A stretch of 64,000 bases of DNA from Pectobacterium colocasium (lineage in GTDB: Bacteria > Pseudomonadota > Gammaproteobacteria > Enterobacterales > Enterobacteriaceae): NCBI RefSeq assembly GCF_020181655.1, contig NZ_CP084032.1:3410001-3474000 (forward strand), given 5' to 3'. Shown piece by piece: positions 25,778 to 37,350 of this stretch (positions are counted from its first letter, which is position 1; every line of letters begins with the position of its first letter). Position numbers and translations under genes: made by a program. The notes under the pieces are model-generated. The model worked only from the letters and a program-made list of their open reading frames with translations, was not told the DNA's origin and ran no database searches.

Positions 25778-28700
25778 TGCAGGATACCGTTCCAGCCAGC
25801 GGCGGCGGGCCGTCACGCCTGTTCATTCTGCGCCCGGTCGCCACGACGCTGCTGATGATCGCCATTCTGCTGGCCGGTATTATCGGCTATCGGGCGCTGC
25901 CGGTATCCGCGTTGCCCGAAGTCGATTACCCAACGATTCAGGTCATTACCCTGTATCCCGGTGCCAGCCCCGATGTGGTGACGTCTGCGATTACCGCGCC
26001 GTTGGAGCGCCAGTTCGGCCAGATGTCCGGGCTAAAACAGATGTCGACGCAAAGCGCCGGCGGCGCATCCGTCATCACGCTTCAATTCCAGCTTGAACTG
26101 TCGCTGGACGTCGCCGAACAGGATGTGCAGGCCGCCATCAATGCGGCCAGCAACCTGCTGCCTAACGACCTGCCCTACCCGCCGACCTACAGCAAAGTGA
26201 ATCCGGCCGATCCGCCGATTATGACGCTGGCCGTCACCTCCAGCGCCATGTCGATGACGCAGGTGCAGGACATGGTGGACAACCGCATCGCGCAGAAAAT
26301 CTCGCAGGTGGCGGGCGTCGGTCTGGTGTCGTTAGCAGGTGGGCAGCGTCCGGCTGTGCGGGTCAGGCTGAACGCCCCCGCGCTGGCGGCATACGGCTTG
26401 ACCAGCGAAACAATCCGCACCGCGATTACCGCCGCCAACGTGAATTCGGCCAAGGGGAGTCTGGACGGCCCAACGCGCTCGGTCACGCTCTCCGCCAACG
26501 ATCAGATGAAAACCGTTGATGATTACCGCAAGCTGATTGTCGCGTGGAAGAATGGCGCGCCAGTGCGGCTTCAGGATGTCGCTACCATCGAGCAGGCCGC
26601 CGAGAATATTCATCTTGGAGCTTGGGCGAATCGGCAGCAGGCGATCATTATCAACGTTCAGCGTCAGCCGGGTGCCAACGTCATCACGACCACGGACAGC
26701 ATTAGCAAGATGCTGCCCGCGTTAAAAGCCAGCCTGCCAAACTCTGTCGAAGTCACCACGCTGACTGACCGCACCACCAGCATTCGCGCCTCAGTGAAAG
26801 ACGTCCAGTTCGAGCTGCTGCTGGCTATCGCGCTGGTCGTGATGGTGATTTACCTGTTCTTGCGTAACGCCGTCGCCACGCTGATCCCCAGCATTGCCGT
26901 GCCGCTGTCGCTGATTGGCACCTTTGCCGCGATGTATTTTCTCGGTTTCTCCATCAACAACCTGACGCTGATGGCGCTGACCATTGCCACCGGTTTCGTG
27001 GTGGATGATGCCATCGTGGTGATTGAAAACATCGCCCGCTATATCGAAAAAGGGGAAAAGCCGCTTAACGCGGCGCTGAAAGGCGCGGGGGAAATCGGCT
27101 TCACCATTATCTCTCTGACCTTCTCGCTCATCGCGGTGCTGATCCCGCTGCTGTTTATGGGCGATATCGTCGGACGCCTGTTCCGCGAATTCGCCGTCAC
27201 GCTGGCGGTATCCATCCTGATTTCCGCCGTCGTGTCGCTCACGCTGACGCCCATGATGTGCGCTCGAATGCTGAGCCATCAGTCGCTGCGTAAACAGAAC
27301 CGCTTTACCCGCGCCAGCGAACGTTTCTTCACTCGCCTGATTGATGCCTACGGCGTCTGGCTGCGCAAGGTGCTGAATCATCCGTGGCTGACGCTCAGCG
27401 TCGCACTCGGTACGCTGCTGCTAACGGTTCTGCTCTATATCTGGATCCCGAAAGGCTTCTTCCCGATACAGGATAACGGCATCATTCAGGGTACCGTGCA
27501 GGCTCCACAGACGGTCTCCTTCAGCAATATGGCCGACCGCCAGCAGCGCGTCGCCTCCATCATCATGAAAGATCCGACGGTGGAAAGCGTGTCCTCGTTC
27601 ATCGGCGTTGACGGCACCAATGCCGCGCTGAACAGCGGCCGACTGCAAATCAACCTGAAACCGCTCAGTGAACGCAGCGAACGTATTCCAGAGATCATCA
27701 GCCGCTTGCAACAGCAAACGGCACAAATTCCCGGTATTCAGCTGTATTTGCAACCGGTGCAGGATCTCACCATCGACACCCAGATTAGCCGCACGCAGTA
27801 CCAGTTTACGTTACAAGCTATGTCGCTGGACGAGCTGAGCGAGTGGGTGCCAAAGCTGATGACCGAGTTGAAAACGCTGCCGCAGCTAGAGGATGTCAGC
27901 AGCGACTGGCAAGACGGCGCCGCCGTTGCCTACGTCAACGTAAATCGCGACAGCGCTAGCCGTCTGGGCATCACGATGTCGCAGGTCGATAGCGCGCTGT
28001 ACAACGCTTTTGGCCAGCGTCTGGTCTCTACCATCTATACGCAGGCCAGTCAGTACCGCGTGGTGCTGGAACACGATACGACCAACAACACGGGTCTGGA
28101 CGCGCTGAACGATGTGCGGCTGATCAGCAGCGACGGCGGTACGATCCCGCTCAGCAGTATTGCCACGATTGAAGAGCGTCAGGGGCCGCTGGCGATCAAC
28201 CATATCGACCAGTTCCCATCGACGACGATCTCCTTCAACGTCGCCAGCGGCTATGCGCTGGGGGCAGCGGTGGATGCCATTACCCAGACCGAACAGCAGA
28301 TGAACCTGCCTGCGGATATCACCACTCGTTTTCAGGGAAGTACGCTGGCGTTCCAGTCAGCGCTGAGCAGCACCGTGTGGCTGATCGTGGCAGCGATTGT
28401 CGCGATGTACATTGTGCTTGGCGTGCTGTACGAGAGCTTTATTCACCCGATCACCATCTTGTCTACGCTGCCAACGGCGGGCGTCGGCGCACTGCTGGCG
28501 CTCATGATGGCGGGGAATGAGCTGGATGTGATCGCCATTATCGGGATCATTTTGCTCATCGGGATCGTGAAGAAGAACGCCATCATGATGATCGACTTCG
28601 CGCTGGCGGCAGAGCGAGAACAGGGCATGAAACCGTATGACGCGATTTATCAGGCCTGTCTGCTGCGTTTCCGGCCGATTTTGATGACCACTATGGCGGC

Positions 28701-28899
28701 GCTGCTGAGTGCGCTGCCGCTGATGCTGAGCACCGGCGTCGGCGCGGAACTGCGCCAGCCGCTGGGGATCTGTATGGTCGGCGGCCTGATCATGAGCCAA
28801 GTCCTGACGCTGTTTACCACACCGGTGATCTACCTGCTGTTTGACCGTCTGGCGACGCGTTTCCGCCGGACGCCGCGTCAGGAGGAAGAAACCGAGTGA
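25777..28899 (+). CDS. mdtB: RND multidrug efflux pump subunit MdtB
   Basis: A 1040-residue RND transporter with the twelve-helix, two-porter-loop layout. The first membrane helix ([32 protein letters not shown] in part) and the TM4 motif [22 protein letters not shown], which holds the proton-relay Asp residues, are present. MdtB and MdtC assemble as a heterotrimer. ATG overlaps the mdtA stop (TGATG) and its end overlaps mdtC by 4 bases, so translation of all three is coupled. E. coli MdtB has the same length. Confidence 0.97.
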   Translation: MQDTVPASGGGPSRLFILRPVATTLLMIAILLAGIIGYRALPVSALPEVDYPTIQVITLYPGASPDVVTSAITAPLERQFGQMSGLKQMSTQSAGGASVITLQFQLELSLDVAEQDVQAAINAASNLLPNDLPYPPTYSKVNPADPPIMTLAVTSSAMSMTQVQDMVDNRIAQKISQVAGVGLVSLAGGQRPAVRVRLNAPALAAYGLTSETIRTAITAANVNSAKGSLDGPTRSVTLSANDQMKTVDDYRKLIVAWKNGAPVRLQDVATIEQAAENIHLGAWANRQQAIIINVQRQPGANVITTTDSISKMLPALKASLPNSVEVTTLTDRTTSIRASVKDVQFELLLAIALVVMVIYLFLRNAVATLIPSIAVPLSLIGTFAAMYFLGFSINNLTLMALTIATGFVVDDAIVVIENIARYIEKGEKPLNAALKGAGEIGFTIISLTFSLIAVLIPLLFMGDIVGRLFREFAVTLAVSILISAVVSLTLTPMMCARMLSHQSLRKQNRFTRASERFFTRLIDAYGVWLRKVLNHPWLTLSVALGTLLLTVLLYIWIPKGFFPIQDNGIIQGTVQAPQTVSFSNMADRQQRVASIIMKDPTVESVSSFIGVDGTNAALNSGRLQINLKPLSERSERIPEIISRLQQQTAQIPGIQLYLQPVQDLTIDTQISRTQYQFTLQAMSLDELSEWVPKLMTELKTLPQLEDVSSDWQDGAAVAYVNVNRDSASRLGITMSQVDSALYNAFGQRLVSTIYTQASQYRVVLEHDTTNNTGLDALNDVRLISSDGGTIPLSSIATIEERQGPLAINHIDQFPSTTISFNVASGYALGAAVDAITQTEQQMNLPADITTRFQGSTLAFQSALSSTVWLIVAAIVAMYIVLGVLYESFIHPITILSTLPTAGVGALLALMMAGNELDVIAIIGIILLIGIVKKNAIMMIDFALAAEREQGMKPYDAIYQACLLRFRPILMTTMAALLSALPLMLSTGVGAELRQPLGICMVGGLIMSQVLTLFTTPVIYLLFDRLATRFRRTPRQEEETE

Positions 28900-31800
28900 A
28901 GTTCTTCGCCCTGTTCATCCACCGCCCCGTCGCCACCCTGCTGCTGACGCTGGCCATCGCGCTCTGTGGCGTATTGGGTTTCCGCCTGTTGCCGGTGTCG
29001 CCGCTGCCGCAGGTGGATTTCCCGGTGATCTCGGTCAGCGCCTCGCTGCCCGGTGCCTCGCCGGAAACCATGGCCTCTGCGGTCGCGACGCCGTTGGAAC
29101 GGGCACTCGGCCGGATCGCGGGCGTCAGCGAAATGACCTCTACCAGTTCGCTCGGCAGCACGCGCGTCATTCTGGTGTTTAACCTCGACAGGGATATCAA
29201 CGGCGCAGCGCGCGATGTGCAGGCGGCCATCAACGCGGCACAGAACCTTCTGCCGTCCGGAATGTCCAGCCGCCCGACCTACCGCAAGGTCAACCCGTCC
29301 GACGCACCCGTCATGATCCTGACGCTGACCTCGGACACCTACAGTCAGGGACAGCTGTACGACTTTGCCTCTACCCAGCTGTCGCAGAAAATTTCGCAGA
29401 TGGAAGGCGTTGGCGATGTCTCCATCGGCGGGAGTTCACTGCCCGCCGTGCGCGTCGCGCTGAATCCAGTGGCGCTGTTTAATCAGGGTATTTCCCTCGA
29501 TGAGGTACGGCAGGCCATCGCGCAGGCGAACGTGCGCCAGCCGCTGGGGAACGTGGAAAACAGCCAGAAAAGCTGGCAGATAAAAACCAACGATGAGCTA
29601 AAAACCGCCGATGCCTACGCGCCGCTGATTATCCACTACAACAACGGGGCCGCCGTCCGCCTGAGCGACGTCGCCACGGTAGAAGATTCAGTCCAGAACT
29701 CACGTAACGCAGGGATGGCGAACTCGAAGCCTGCAATTCTGGTGATGATTCGCCGCGCGCCGGATGCCAACATTATCACCACGGTAGACAATATCCGCGC
29801 CGCGATGCCGGAACTGCGCGCTAGCCTGCCTGCCGAAATACAGCTTGATGTTGCACAGGACCGTTCTCCCACCATCCGCGCCTCACTGGCGGAAGTGGAA
29901 CGATCGCTGGTGATTGCCGTCGCGCTGGTGATTCTGGTCGTCTTCCTGTTCCTGCGTTCCGGCCGTGCGACCGCCATTCCGGCGTTGGCCGTACCGGTAT
30001 CGCTTATCGGCACCTTCGCGGCCATGTACCTGTGCGGTTTTAGTCTGAACAACCTGTCGCTAATGGCGCTTACTATTGCCACCGGTTTCGTGGTGGATGA
30101 CGCCATCGTGGTGCTGGAGAATATTTCCCGCCACATCGAAGCTGGCATGAAGCCGGTACAAGCATCGCTTCAGGGCGTGCGCGAAGTGGGGTTTACCGTC
30201 TTATCAATGAGTCTGTCGCTGGTGGCGGTGTTCATCCCGCTCCTGCTGATGGATGGCTTGCCGGGGCGGTTATTCCGCGAATTCGCCGTCACGCTGTCGG
30301 TGGCGATCATGATTTCGCTGCTGATCTCGCTGACGCTGACGCCGATGCTGTGCGCCCGCCTGCTGCGTGCTGTTCCCAAGCGTAGCCAGCCGCGCACCCG
30401 TGGCTTTAATCGTGTCTTGCTCGCCATGCAGCAAGGCTACGGGCAATCGCTAAAGTGGGTGCTCAACCATGCACGTTGGGTGTTGCTGCTCCTGCTGGGC
30501 ACCATTGCGCTCAACGTCTGGCTGTATATCAGCATCCCGAAGACCTTCTTCCCGGAACAAGATACGGGCCGATTGATGGGCTTCATTCAGGCCGACCAGA
30601 GCATTTCTTTTCAGGCCATGACGGTGAAACTCCAGAACTTCATGACCATTGTCAGCAGCGATCCGGCGGTGGATAACGTGAACGGGTTTACTGGCGGATC
30701 GCGCACTAACAGTGGCTCGATGTTTATCTCACTTAAGCCGCTGTCCGAACGTGATGTATCGGCACAGCAGGTGATCAGCCGCCTGCGCGTCAAGCTGGCA
30801 AAAGAACCCGGTGCCAACCTGTTTTTAATGCCGGTGCAGGATATTCGTATCGGCGGGCGGGAAGCGAACGCTGGGTATCAGTACACGCTGCTGTCTGACG
30901 ATCTAAGCGAGCTGCGCACCTGGGAACCCAAGATTCGTGCTGCTTTCAGCAAACTCCCTGAGCTGGCCGACGTGAACTCCGATCAGCAGGATAAGGGCGC
31001 GGAAATGGCGCTCACTTACGATCGCGATGCGATGGCGCAGCTCGGCATCAGCGTTTCTGCCGCTAACGCGCTGCTCAATAACGCCTTCGGACAGCGCCAG
31101 ATTTCGACCATTTACCAGCCGTTAAACCAATACAAGGTGGTGATGGAAGTGGACGACGCCTACACGCAGGATGTCAGTTCACTGAACAAGATGTTCGTGA
31201 TCAATAACGAAGGTAAGCCTATCCCGCTCTCTTATTTCGCCAGTTGGAAGCCGATCAATGCACCGCTATCGGTGAACCATCAGGGGTTGTCTGCCGCATC
31301 AACAATTTCTTTCAACCTGCCGGAAGGCACCGATCTGTCGAGCGCCACGGCAGCGATAGAAAGAACCATGACGTCGCTGGGCGTGCCGTCAGCAGTGCGC
31401 GGTCAGTTCTCCGGTACCGCACAGGCGTTCCAGCAGTCGCAGTCTTCCCAACTGTTGCTGATTCTGGCGGCGATTATCACCGTGTATATCGTGCTGGGCG
31501 TGCTGTATGAGAGCTATGTGCACCCGCTGACGATTCTGTCGACCCTGCCCTCGGCGGGCGTGGGGGCGCTGCTGGCGCTGGAGTGGTTTGGCGCACCGTT
31601 TAGTCTGGTGGCACTGATTGGTATCATGTTGCTGATTGGGATCGTGAAGAAGAACGCAATCATGATGGTAGATTTTGCGCTGGTGGCACAGCGCAGCGGC
31701 AAGCTGAGCGCACAGGATGCGATTTTCCAGGCCTGTCTGCTGCGTTTCCGCCCGATTATGATGACCACATTAGCCGCGCTGTTTGGGGCTCTGCCGCTGG

Positions 31801-31976
31801 TGCTGACCAGCGGCGACGGTGCAGAACTGCGACAGCCGCTCGGCATCACGATTGTCGGCGGGCTAGTGATGAGCCAAATCCTCACGCTGTATACCACACC
31901 GGTGGTGTATCTGTTTTTCGACAAACTGAGGCATATTCGGCGCAAAGCCCCGGAGAAGGATTTGTCACTGTCGTGA
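28896..31976 (+). CDS. mdtC: RND multidrug efflux pump subunit MdtC
   Basis: A 1026-residue RND transporter paralogous to MdtB, with the same N-terminal helix and TM4 motif ([22 protein letters not shown] in part). It begins at a GTG that overlaps the mdtB TGA (GTGA). In the E. coli MdtB2C heterotrimer, MdtC is thought to bind substrate while MdtB handles protons. In E. coli mdtD follows directly; here the next 547 bases are repeat DNA, so the transcript continues through, or ends within, that stretch. Confidence 0.97.
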   Translation: MKFFALFIHRPVATLLLTLAIALCGVLGFRLLPVSPLPQVDFPVISVSASLPGASPETMASAVATPLERALGRIAGVSEMTSTSSLGSTRVILVFNLDRDINGAARDVQAAINAAQNLLPSGMSSRPTYRKVNPSDAPVMILTLTSDTYSQGQLYDFASTQLSQKISQMEGVGDVSIGGSSLPAVRVALNPVALFNQGISLDEVRQAIAQANVRQPLGNVENSQKSWQIKTNDELKTADAYAPLIIHYNNGAAVRLSDVATVEDSVQNSRNAGMANSKPAILVMIRRAPDANIITTVDNIRAAMPELRASLPAEIQLDVAQDRSPTIRASLAEVERSLVIAVALVILVVFLFLRSGRATAIPALAVPVSLIGTFAAMYLCGFSLNNLSLMALTIATGFVVDDAIVVLENISRHIEAGMKPVQASLQGVREVGFTVLSMSLSLVAVFIPLLLMDGLPGRLFREFAVTLSVAIMISLLISLTLTPMLCARLLRAVPKRSQPRTRGFNRVLLAMQQGYGQSLKWVLNHARWVLLLLLGTIALNVWLYISIPKTFFPEQDTGRLMGFIQADQSISFQAMTVKLQNFMTIVSSDPAVDNVNGFTGGSRTNSGSMFISLKPLSERDVSAQQVISRLRVKLAKEPGANLFLMPVQDIRIGGREANAGYQYTLLSDDLSELRTWEPKIRAAFSKLPELADVNSDQQDKGAEMALTYDRDAMAQLGISVSAANALLNNAFGQRQISTIYQPLNQYKVVMEVDDAYTQDVSSLNKMFVINNEGKPIPLSYFASWKPINAPLSVNHQGLSAASTISFNLPEGTDLSSATAAIERTMTSLGVPSAVRGQFSGTAQAFQQSQSSQLLLILAAIITVYIVLGVLYESYVHPLTILSTLPSAGVGALLALEWFGAPFSLVALIGIMLLIGIVKKNAIMMVDFALVAQRSGKLSAQDAIFQACLLRFRPIMMTTLAALFGALPLVLTSGDGAELRQPLGITIVGGLVMSQILTLYTTPVVYLFFDKLRHIRRKAPEKDLSLS

Positions 31977-31987
31977 TAATAATCAAT

Positions 31988-32084
31988 ATGTTATTTCAGG
32001 GGAGGTTTCGTGCGCTTAACTCGCAACGTACTCCCACCTTGGCGTAAATTATGCTGAGGAGAAGATGCTCTCTCGGATGAGCGG
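31988..32084 (+). repeat. Structured repeat, copy B (truncated left part)
   Basis: About 95 bp that repeat the start of copy C 155 bases downstream almost exactly, including GAGGTTTCGTGCGCTTAACT, GGCGTAAATTATGCTGAGG and CTCGGATGAGCGG, and then diverge. It has only the left arm, so none of the long-range stems can form within it. It starts 12 bases after the mdtC stop. Confidence 0.85.
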
Positions 32085-32156
32085 AGCGACAAGATGTGTC
32101 ACTATCATGACTGAACATGAACAACGATAACGATCTAATAACATGCTATTTCTGGG

Positions 32157-32444
32157 GAGGTTTCGTGCGCTTAACTCGCAACGTACTCCCACCTTGGCGT
32201 AAATTATGCTGAGGGAAAAGCATACTCTCGGATAAGCGGCATGGATGCCGCGCAAGCCGATGCCGCGTAGGGAACGCGTCAGCGGCGGTCCGCAAAGAGG
32301 ATGCTTTTCCCGAAGGCACCGCATAGCGGCATAATTTCCCGCCAAAAGCCAGGGTTCCAAGGGCGACGGCAATTGAGCCGCCCTTGGTCGGGCGCGTTCG
32401 GAACGCTACTAGAAAAACGGTGATGCTTGAGCGCACGAAACCTC
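32157..32444 (+). repeat. Structured MITE-like repeat, copy C (full length)
   Basis: A 288-bp element with perfect 15-bp inverted ends, GAGGTTTCGTGCGCT (32157-32171) and AGCGCACGAAACCTC (32430-32444). Internal stems are 32196-32199 plus 32201-32209 with 32328-32336 plus CGCC near 32340; 32213-32223/32301-32311 (11 bp perfect); 32236-32241/32246-32251; 32256-32268/32274-32286 with two mismatches; and 32357-32365/32379-32387 (9 bp perfect). Core and order match copies A and D. It lies between mdtC and mdtD, with no frame resembling a transposase. No clear target-site duplication is seen. Confidence 0.9.
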
Positions 32445-32523
32445 GCCGAGATAAAAATATTCACAATGTGAGGACACCACCGACTATGCCCAATGTATTC
32501 AACAATCAAGAAGGTCATGAAAG

Positions 32524-33924
32524 ATGACCCAACCAGCTTCCGTCCGCTGGCAACTCTGGATTGTTGCCTTTGGCTTTTTTATGCAGACGCTGGATACCAC
32601 CATCGTGAATACCGCGCTGCCTTCAATGGCCGCGAGTCTGAATGAAAGCCCGCTGCATATGCATTCGGTGATTGTTTCCTATGTGCTGACGGTCGCGGTG
32701 ATGCTGCCTGCCAGCGGCTGGCTGGCGGATCGCATCGGTGTGAAGAACATCTTTTTCACCGCGATTTTGCTGTTTACGCTCGGCTCACTGCTGTGCGCCC
32801 GTTCGGAAACGCTGAATGAACTGCTGGCCTCACGCGTTATTCAGGGCGTCGGCGGCGCAATGATGGTGCCGGTAGGACGGCTGACGGTGATGAAGATCGT
32901 CCCGCGCGATCAGTATATGGCGGCAATGACATTCGTAACGCTACCCGGCCAGATTGGCCCATTGATGGGGCCCGCGCTCGGCGGCTTTCTGGTGGAATAT
33001 GCCAGCTGGCACTGGATTTTCCTTATCAACCTGCCCGTCGGCATTATCGGCGCGCTGGCAACCTGGTTCCTGATGCCCAATTACACTATGCGAACGCAGC
33101 GCTTTGACATCAGCGGCTTCCTCTGGCTTGCGGTTGGCATGGCCACCTTAACACTGGCGCTGGACGGCAACCGCAGTCTGGGCATTCCACCGATTGCCAT
33201 TTTCGCGTTAATCGCTATCGGACTGATCGCCCTGTTAAGCTATTGGCTGCACGCTCGCCACAACAAACGCGCGCTGTTTAATCTGCATCTATTCGATACC
33301 CACACCTTCTCTATCGGCCTGACTGGCGGGCTATTGGCGCGCATCGGCAGCGGTATGCTACCGTTTATGACGCCGCTATTTTTGCAGTTGGGAATGGGGT
33401 TTTCTCCCTTCCACGCCGGGCTGATGATGGTGCCGATGGTATTAGGCAGTATGGGCATGAAGCGGATCGTGGTACAGGTCGTTAATCGGCTCGGTTACCG
33501 ACACGTACTGATTGTCTCCACGCTGCTGCTGGCACTGGTCACGGCACTGTTCGCGCTGGTCGCGCTGATGCAATGGATCTGGATGATCCCGATTGTCTTG
33601 TTCTTCCTTGGCATGGTGAACGCCATTCGTTTTTCCACCATGAATACACTGACGCTGAAAGATCTGCCGGATACGTTGGCCAGCGGCGGCAATAGCCTGC
33701 TGTCGATGACGATGCAGCTGTCCACCAGTCTCGGCGTCAGCATCGCAGGCATTCTGCTGGGCATGTTTTCCCAACCGCATATGGCGGCGGGGAGCGGAGA
33801 AACCCACATGGTGTTTATTTACACCTACCTGAGCATGATCGTGATCATCGCCCTGCCAGTGCTAATTTTTAACCGCGTTCCACCGGACAGCGTCAAGCAG
33901 TCCGTGCTGCCGAGTAAATCGTGA
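32524..33924 (+). CDS. mdtD: MFS transporter MdtD
   Basis: A 466-residue major facilitator of the 14-helix DHA2 group. It begins [36 protein letters not shown], where [10 protein letters not shown] is the family motif D1; the motif-A loop is DRIGVKN. It is the conserved fourth gene of mdtABCD-baeSR, although in E. coli it is not needed for the MdtABC resistance phenotype. Its ATG overlaps a TGA (AAGATGACC), and baeS starts 7 bases after its stop, so mdtD, baeS and baeR remain linked even though repeat DNA separates them from mdtC. Confidence 0.94.
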   Translation: MTQPASVRWQLWIVAFGFFMQTLDTTIVNTALPSMAASLNESPLHMHSVIVSYVLTVAVMLPASGWLADRIGVKNIFFTAILLFTLGSLLCARSETLNELLASRVIQGVGGAMMVPVGRLTVMKIVPRDQYMAAMTFVTLPGQIGPLMGPALGGFLVEYASWHWIFLINLPVGIIGALATWFLMPNYTMRTQRFDISGFLWLAVGMATLTLALDGNRSLGIPPIAIFALIAIGLIALLSYWLHARHNKRALFNLHLFDTHTFSIGLTGGLLARIGSGMLPFMTPLFLQLGMGFSPFHAGLMMVPMVLGSMGMKRIVVQVVNRLGYRHVLIVSTLLLALVTALFALVALMQWIWMIPIVLFFLGMVNAIRFSTMNTLTLKDLPDTLASGGNSLLSMTMQLSTSLGVSIAGILLGMFSQPHMAAGSGETHMVFIYTYLSMIVIIALPVLIFNRVPPDSVKQSVLPSKS

Positions 33925-33931
33925 GGTCGTT

Positions 33932-35299
33932 ATGAAATTCGGAATCACCGCCAAACTGTTTCTCGCGATTTTCGCCACCTGCATGCTGGTACTGATTACC
34001 ATGCATTGGGGTGTGCGCGTCAGCTTCGAACGCGGCTTTATCGACTACATTAAGCGCGGCAACGAACAGCGGGTCACGCAATTGCGCGATGCGCTGGCGG
34101 AACAATATCAGCAGCACGGCGACTGGTCATTCCTGCGCAACAATGACCGGCTGGTGTTCAAAATGCTGCACTCGTTGGATCAGAACAACGACACCGACAA
34201 CAATATGCAGGGGCTACGCGTGCGCCTGTGGGTGCTCGATACCGGCAAGCGCAAGCTGTTCGGCTCTCCGGCACCGATACCGAACGAAGGCACCTGGCAG
34301 CCGATTCAGGTGCAAAACCAGACGGTCGGCTGGATTGTTGCCTCGCCCGTTGAACGCCTGACCCGCAACGCCGATATCAGTTTCGATCAACAGCAGCAGC
34401 GCACCAGTTGGCTGATTGTCGCGCTCTCGACACTGCTCGCGATCATCGCCACCTGGCTGACCGCGCGTGGCCTGCTCGCGCCCGTCAAACGGCTGGTCAA
34501 CGGCATGCACAGTTTGGCCTCAGGAGATTTCAGCACCCGCGTGACGGCAAGCTCACACGATGAACTGGGCAGGCTGGCGCAGGATTTCAACCAGCTTGCC
34601 AGCACGTTGGAAAAAAACGAGCAGTCGCGTCGTGCGTTTATGGCCGATGTCTCCCACGAATTACGCACGCCGCTGGCGGTGCTGCGCGGTGAGCTGGAAG
34701 CCTTGCAGGATGGCGTACGCAAGCCTGACGCGCATTCGCTGCATTCGCTCCAGTCTGAGGTGACGACGCTCACTAAACTGGTGGATGACCTGCATCAGCT
34801 TACGCTGTCCGATCGCGGGGCGCTGGCCTACCGCAAAACGGCGGTGGACGTGGTGCAACTTCTGCATATTGCTATCGCCGCGTTTCATGAACGCTTCCAG
34901 AAAAAACAGATTACGATCACCACGGATCTACCCGCTCAGGCTGGCGTCTTTGGTGACCCTGATCGGTTAAGCCAGTTATTTAACAATCTGCTGGAAAATA
35001 GCCTGCGCTACACTGACGAGCAGGGACAGTTGATCATTACCCTCATGCAGCAGCATAAACACTGGGCTATTATCTGGCAGGACAGCGCCCCCGGCGTGAC
35101 CGACGAGCAACTCACGCTGATTTTCGAGCGCTTTTACCGTGCGGAAAGTTCGCGCAACCGCGCCAGCGGCGGCTCCGGGCTGGGGTTGGCTATCTGTAAT
35201 AATATCGTTGAGGCGCATAGCGGACGACTGTATGCTGAACATTCGCCGCTAGGGGGAGTGATGATTACTATTGAGCTTCCCTTGCACGAATCTGATTAA
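33932..35299 (+). CDS. baeS: Envelope-stress sensor histidine kinase BaeS
   Basis: A 455-residue membrane sensor kinase with an N-terminal helix (LFLAIFATCMLVLITMHW), a periplasmic domain to about residue 150, a second helix (LIVALSTLLAIIATWLTARGLL), and a HAMP linker. The H box is DVSHELRTPL, with N (LLENSLRY), G1 and G2 boxes (SGGSGLGLAICNNIVEAH) following. It autophosphorylates on His in response to indole, flavonoids and metals in E. coli. It is co-transcribed with mdtD and baeR. Confidence 0.96.
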   Translation: MKFGITAKLFLAIFATCMLVLITMHWGVRVSFERGFIDYIKRGNEQRVTQLRDALAEQYQQHGDWSFLRNNDRLVFKMLHSLDQNNDTDNNMQGLRVRLWVLDTGKRKLFGSPAPIPNEGTWQPIQVQNQTVGWIVASPVERLTRNADISFDQQQQRTSWLIVALSTLLAIIATWLTARGLLAPVKRLVNGMHSLASGDFSTRVTASSHDELGRLAQDFNQLASTLEKNEQSRRAFMADVSHELRTPLAVLRGELEALQDGVRKPDAHSLHSLQSEVTTLTKLVDDLHQLTLSDRGALAYRKTAVDVVQLLHIAIAAFHERFQKKQITITTDLPAQAGVFGDPDRLSQLFNNLLENSLRYTDEQGQLIITLMQQHKHWAIIWQDSAPGVTDEQLTLIFERFYRAESSRNRASGGSGLGLAICNNIVEAHSGRLYAEHSPLGGVMITIELPLHESD

Positions 35300-35324
35300 G
35301 ATCCACACCTAAATAAGCAGAGCT

Positions 35325-36053
35325 ATGACAACCGCATCCGATTTCGCTATGGCATCACCTATTCTGATTGTCGAAGATGAGCCCAAGCTGGGGCAACTGC
35401 TGGTGGATTATCTTCAGGCAGCGGACTACGCCACGCACTGGCTGTCCGACGGTAACGATGTCGTCGAGTGGGTGCGGCTGCATTCCCCTTCACTCATTTT
35501 GCTGGATTTAATGCTGCCGGGCTGCGACGGCCTGACGCTCTGCCGCACCATCCGCCAGTTCTCCAACGTGCCGATTATTATGGTCACCGCCCGTAGCGAG
35601 GAGATCGATCGCCTGCTGGGGCTGGAAATTGGTGCCGATGACTATATTTGTAAGCCCTTCAGCCCACGCGAAGTCGTCGTGCGCGTCAGAACGCTGCTGC
35701 GTCGCTGCGGCTGGCAGAACGAGGGTATGAAAGCCATCGAGAAAACCGAAACGGCTCTGCTGATTGATAAAAGCGGCTTTCAGGCCAGCTATCTGGGGCA
35801 GAACCTTGACCTGACGCCAGCCGAGTTTCGCCTGCTCAAGACGCTTTCTACCGAGCCGGGGAAGGTGTTTTCCCGCGAGGCGCTGCTGGATAAGCTCTAC
35901 GACGATTATCGCGTCGTGACCGACCGCACCATCGACAGCCACATCAAAAACCTGCGTCGTAAGTTAGAGCAGTTGGACGAAGAGACCTCATTTATCCGCA
36001 CGGTATACGGCATAGGCTATCGCTGGGAAGCCGCCCCCTGCAATGAGGTATAA
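35325..36053 (+). CDS. baeR: OmpR-type response regulator BaeR
   Basis: A 242-residue response regulator. The receiver domain ([18 protein letters not shown]) has the phosphoacceptor Asp in [13 protein letters not shown], and the C-terminal OmpR-type winged helix ends in [33 protein letters not shown] in part. It is the partner of BaeS and activates mdtABCD, acrD and spy in E. coli. It starts 25 bases after baeS. The E. coli neighbour yegP is missing; acetyltransferase genes follow here. Confidence 0.96.
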   Translation: MTTASDFAMASPILIVEDEPKLGQLLVDYLQAADYATHWLSDGNDVVEWVRLHSPSLILLDLMLPGCDGLTLCRTIRQFSNVPIIMVTARSEEIDRLLGLEIGADDYICKPFSPREVVVRVRTLLRRCGWQNEGMKAIEKTETALLIDKSGFQASYLGQNLDLTPAEFRLLKTLSTEPGKVFSREALLDKLYDDYRVVTDRTIDSHIKNLRRKLEQLDEETSFIRTVYGIGYRWEAAPCNEV

Positions 36054-36104
36054 CACCAATCGCGCGATGCTGTTATTGGATATTATGCTGCTACGGAGGC
36101 CATT

Positions 36105-36746
36105 TTGAACGGACCCGATCCGGATAACCGCTACCCCATGGCCGGTTTTCCCCAAGTGTGTTTCATCAAGAATATTGCCACCAACCCGAATATCGAAATT
36201 GGCGACTACACCTATTATGACGATCCCGACGGCGCGGAAAATTTCGAGCAAAATGTGCTCTACCACTATCCGTTTCTCGGCGATAAATTAATCATCGGTA
36301 AATTTTGCGCCATCGCGCGCGGGGCAAAATTTATCATGAACGGCGCAAATCATCGGCTTTCCGGCCTGTCGACGTATCCCTTCCAGATTTTTGGCAACGG
36401 CTGGGAAAAAGTGACGCCGAAGCCAGAGGAACTGCCTTATAAAGGTGACACGTTCATCGGCAATGATGTCTGGATTGGCTATGATGCACTGATCATGCCC
36501 GGCATCCGCATCGGAAATGGCGCCATCATTGCGTCACGCGCCGTGGTCACCGCCGATGTGCCCGCTTATACGATCGTCGGCGGCAATCCGGCAAAAATCC
36601 TGAAATCCCGTTTTACGCCAGACGTCATCAATACGCTTGAAGCGCTGTGCTGGTGGGACTGGCCGATAGAAAAAATCACGCGTCATCTGGACATCATCGC
36701 CGCGGGTGATATTGCGGCACTACAAGCGTGCCATCTGTCAGAGTAA
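36105..36746 (+). CDS. Vat/CatB-type xenobiotic O-acetyltransferase
   Basis: A 213-residue left-handed beta-helix acetyltransferase of the streptogramin A (Vat)/CatB group. The family signatures are strong: [20 protein letters not shown], the catalytic His in [19 protein letters not shown], and [20 protein letters not shown] start at 36105 is favoured since the N-terminus [10 protein letters not shown] matches Vat proteins and GGAGG lies 6 bases upstream; an ATG at 36138 would remove it. The likely reaction is acetyl-CoA-dependent acetylation of a hydroxyl on an antibiotic or other small molecule. It lies directly downstream of baeR and may be read from that transcript. Confidence 0.88.
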   Translation: MNGPDPDNRYPMAGFPQVCFIKNIATNPNIEIGDYTYYDDPDGAENFEQNVLYHYPFLGDKLIIGKFCAIARGAKFIMNGANHRLSGLSTYPFQIFGNGWEKVTPKPEELPYKGDTFIGNDVWIGYDALIMPGIRIGNGAIIASRAVVTADVPAYTIVGGNPAKILKSRFTPDVINTLEALCWWDWPIEKITRHLDIIAAGDIAALQACHLSE

Positions 36747-36798
36747 CCGTCTTCCATTCCATACGAATCCGTACCACACAGAAGAGGCTTTCGCGATA

Positions 36799-37350
36799 AT
36801 GACCAGGCTATTTTCCGAAACGACCAAAATCGAGACACCTCGCCTGCTGCTGCGCCCACTCTATCGTGATGATGCGTCTGCGCTGTTCGTTTTTATGTCC
36901 GATCCCGTCGTGATGCGTTTCTGGAATCATCCGCCCTGGCAGCACCTCGAACAGGCGCATGATGCGATTGACGAATACTGGAGCGCACTGTGCGCCGGGC
37001 AATACATGAAGCTAGGTCTGGAAGTAAAAGCGAGCGGCGAACTGATCGGTACCTGTGTGCTGTTCAACCTTGAGATTGACTCTAAACGCGCCGAGATCGG
37101 CTACTGTCTGGCGGCAAGTGCGCAAGGGAAAGGTTATATGGCGGAAGCGCTCTCTGCACTGCGGGATTTTGCCTTTGAAACGGCGGGACTAAGCCGACTG
37201 GAAGCGGAAATCGATCCCCGCAATGTGGCCTCAGCCCGATCGCTGGAGCGGCTGGGGTTCACGCAGGAAGGGCTGTTAAAGCAGCGTTGGATTGTGGACG
37301 GCGAGGTGTCAGATTCCGCGCTGTACGGCCTGCTGGCAGCCAAACGCTAG
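36799..37350 (+). CDS. GNAT family N-acetyltransferase
   Basis: A 183-residue RimJ/RimL-like GNAT. It opens with IETPRLLLRPLYRDDASALF and carries the acetyl-CoA loop EIGYCLAASAQGKGYMAEALSAL (Q-x-x-G-x-G/A type) and the C-terminal NVASARSLERLGFTQEGLL. ATG 36799 is used; it lies 53 bases after the Vat-like gene. Substrates of this group are protein N-termini or small amines and cannot be predicted. The pairing with an O-acetyltransferase behind an efflux regulator suggests a detoxification context, which is inference. Confidence 0.88.
   Translation: MTRLFSETTKIETPRLLLRPLYRDDASALFVFMSDPVVMRFWNHPPWQHLEQAHDAIDEYWSALCAGQYMKLGLEVKASGELIGTCVLFNLEIDSKRAEIGYCLAASAQGKGYMAEALSALRDFAFETAGLSRLEAEIDPRNVASARSLERLGFTQEGLLKQRWIVDGEVSDSALYGLLAAKR

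Noticed and set aside
26791..27381. A 196-codon minus-strand frame within mdtB
   Set aside because: Histidine/glutamine-rich composition typical of antisense to RND transporters; no independent support.
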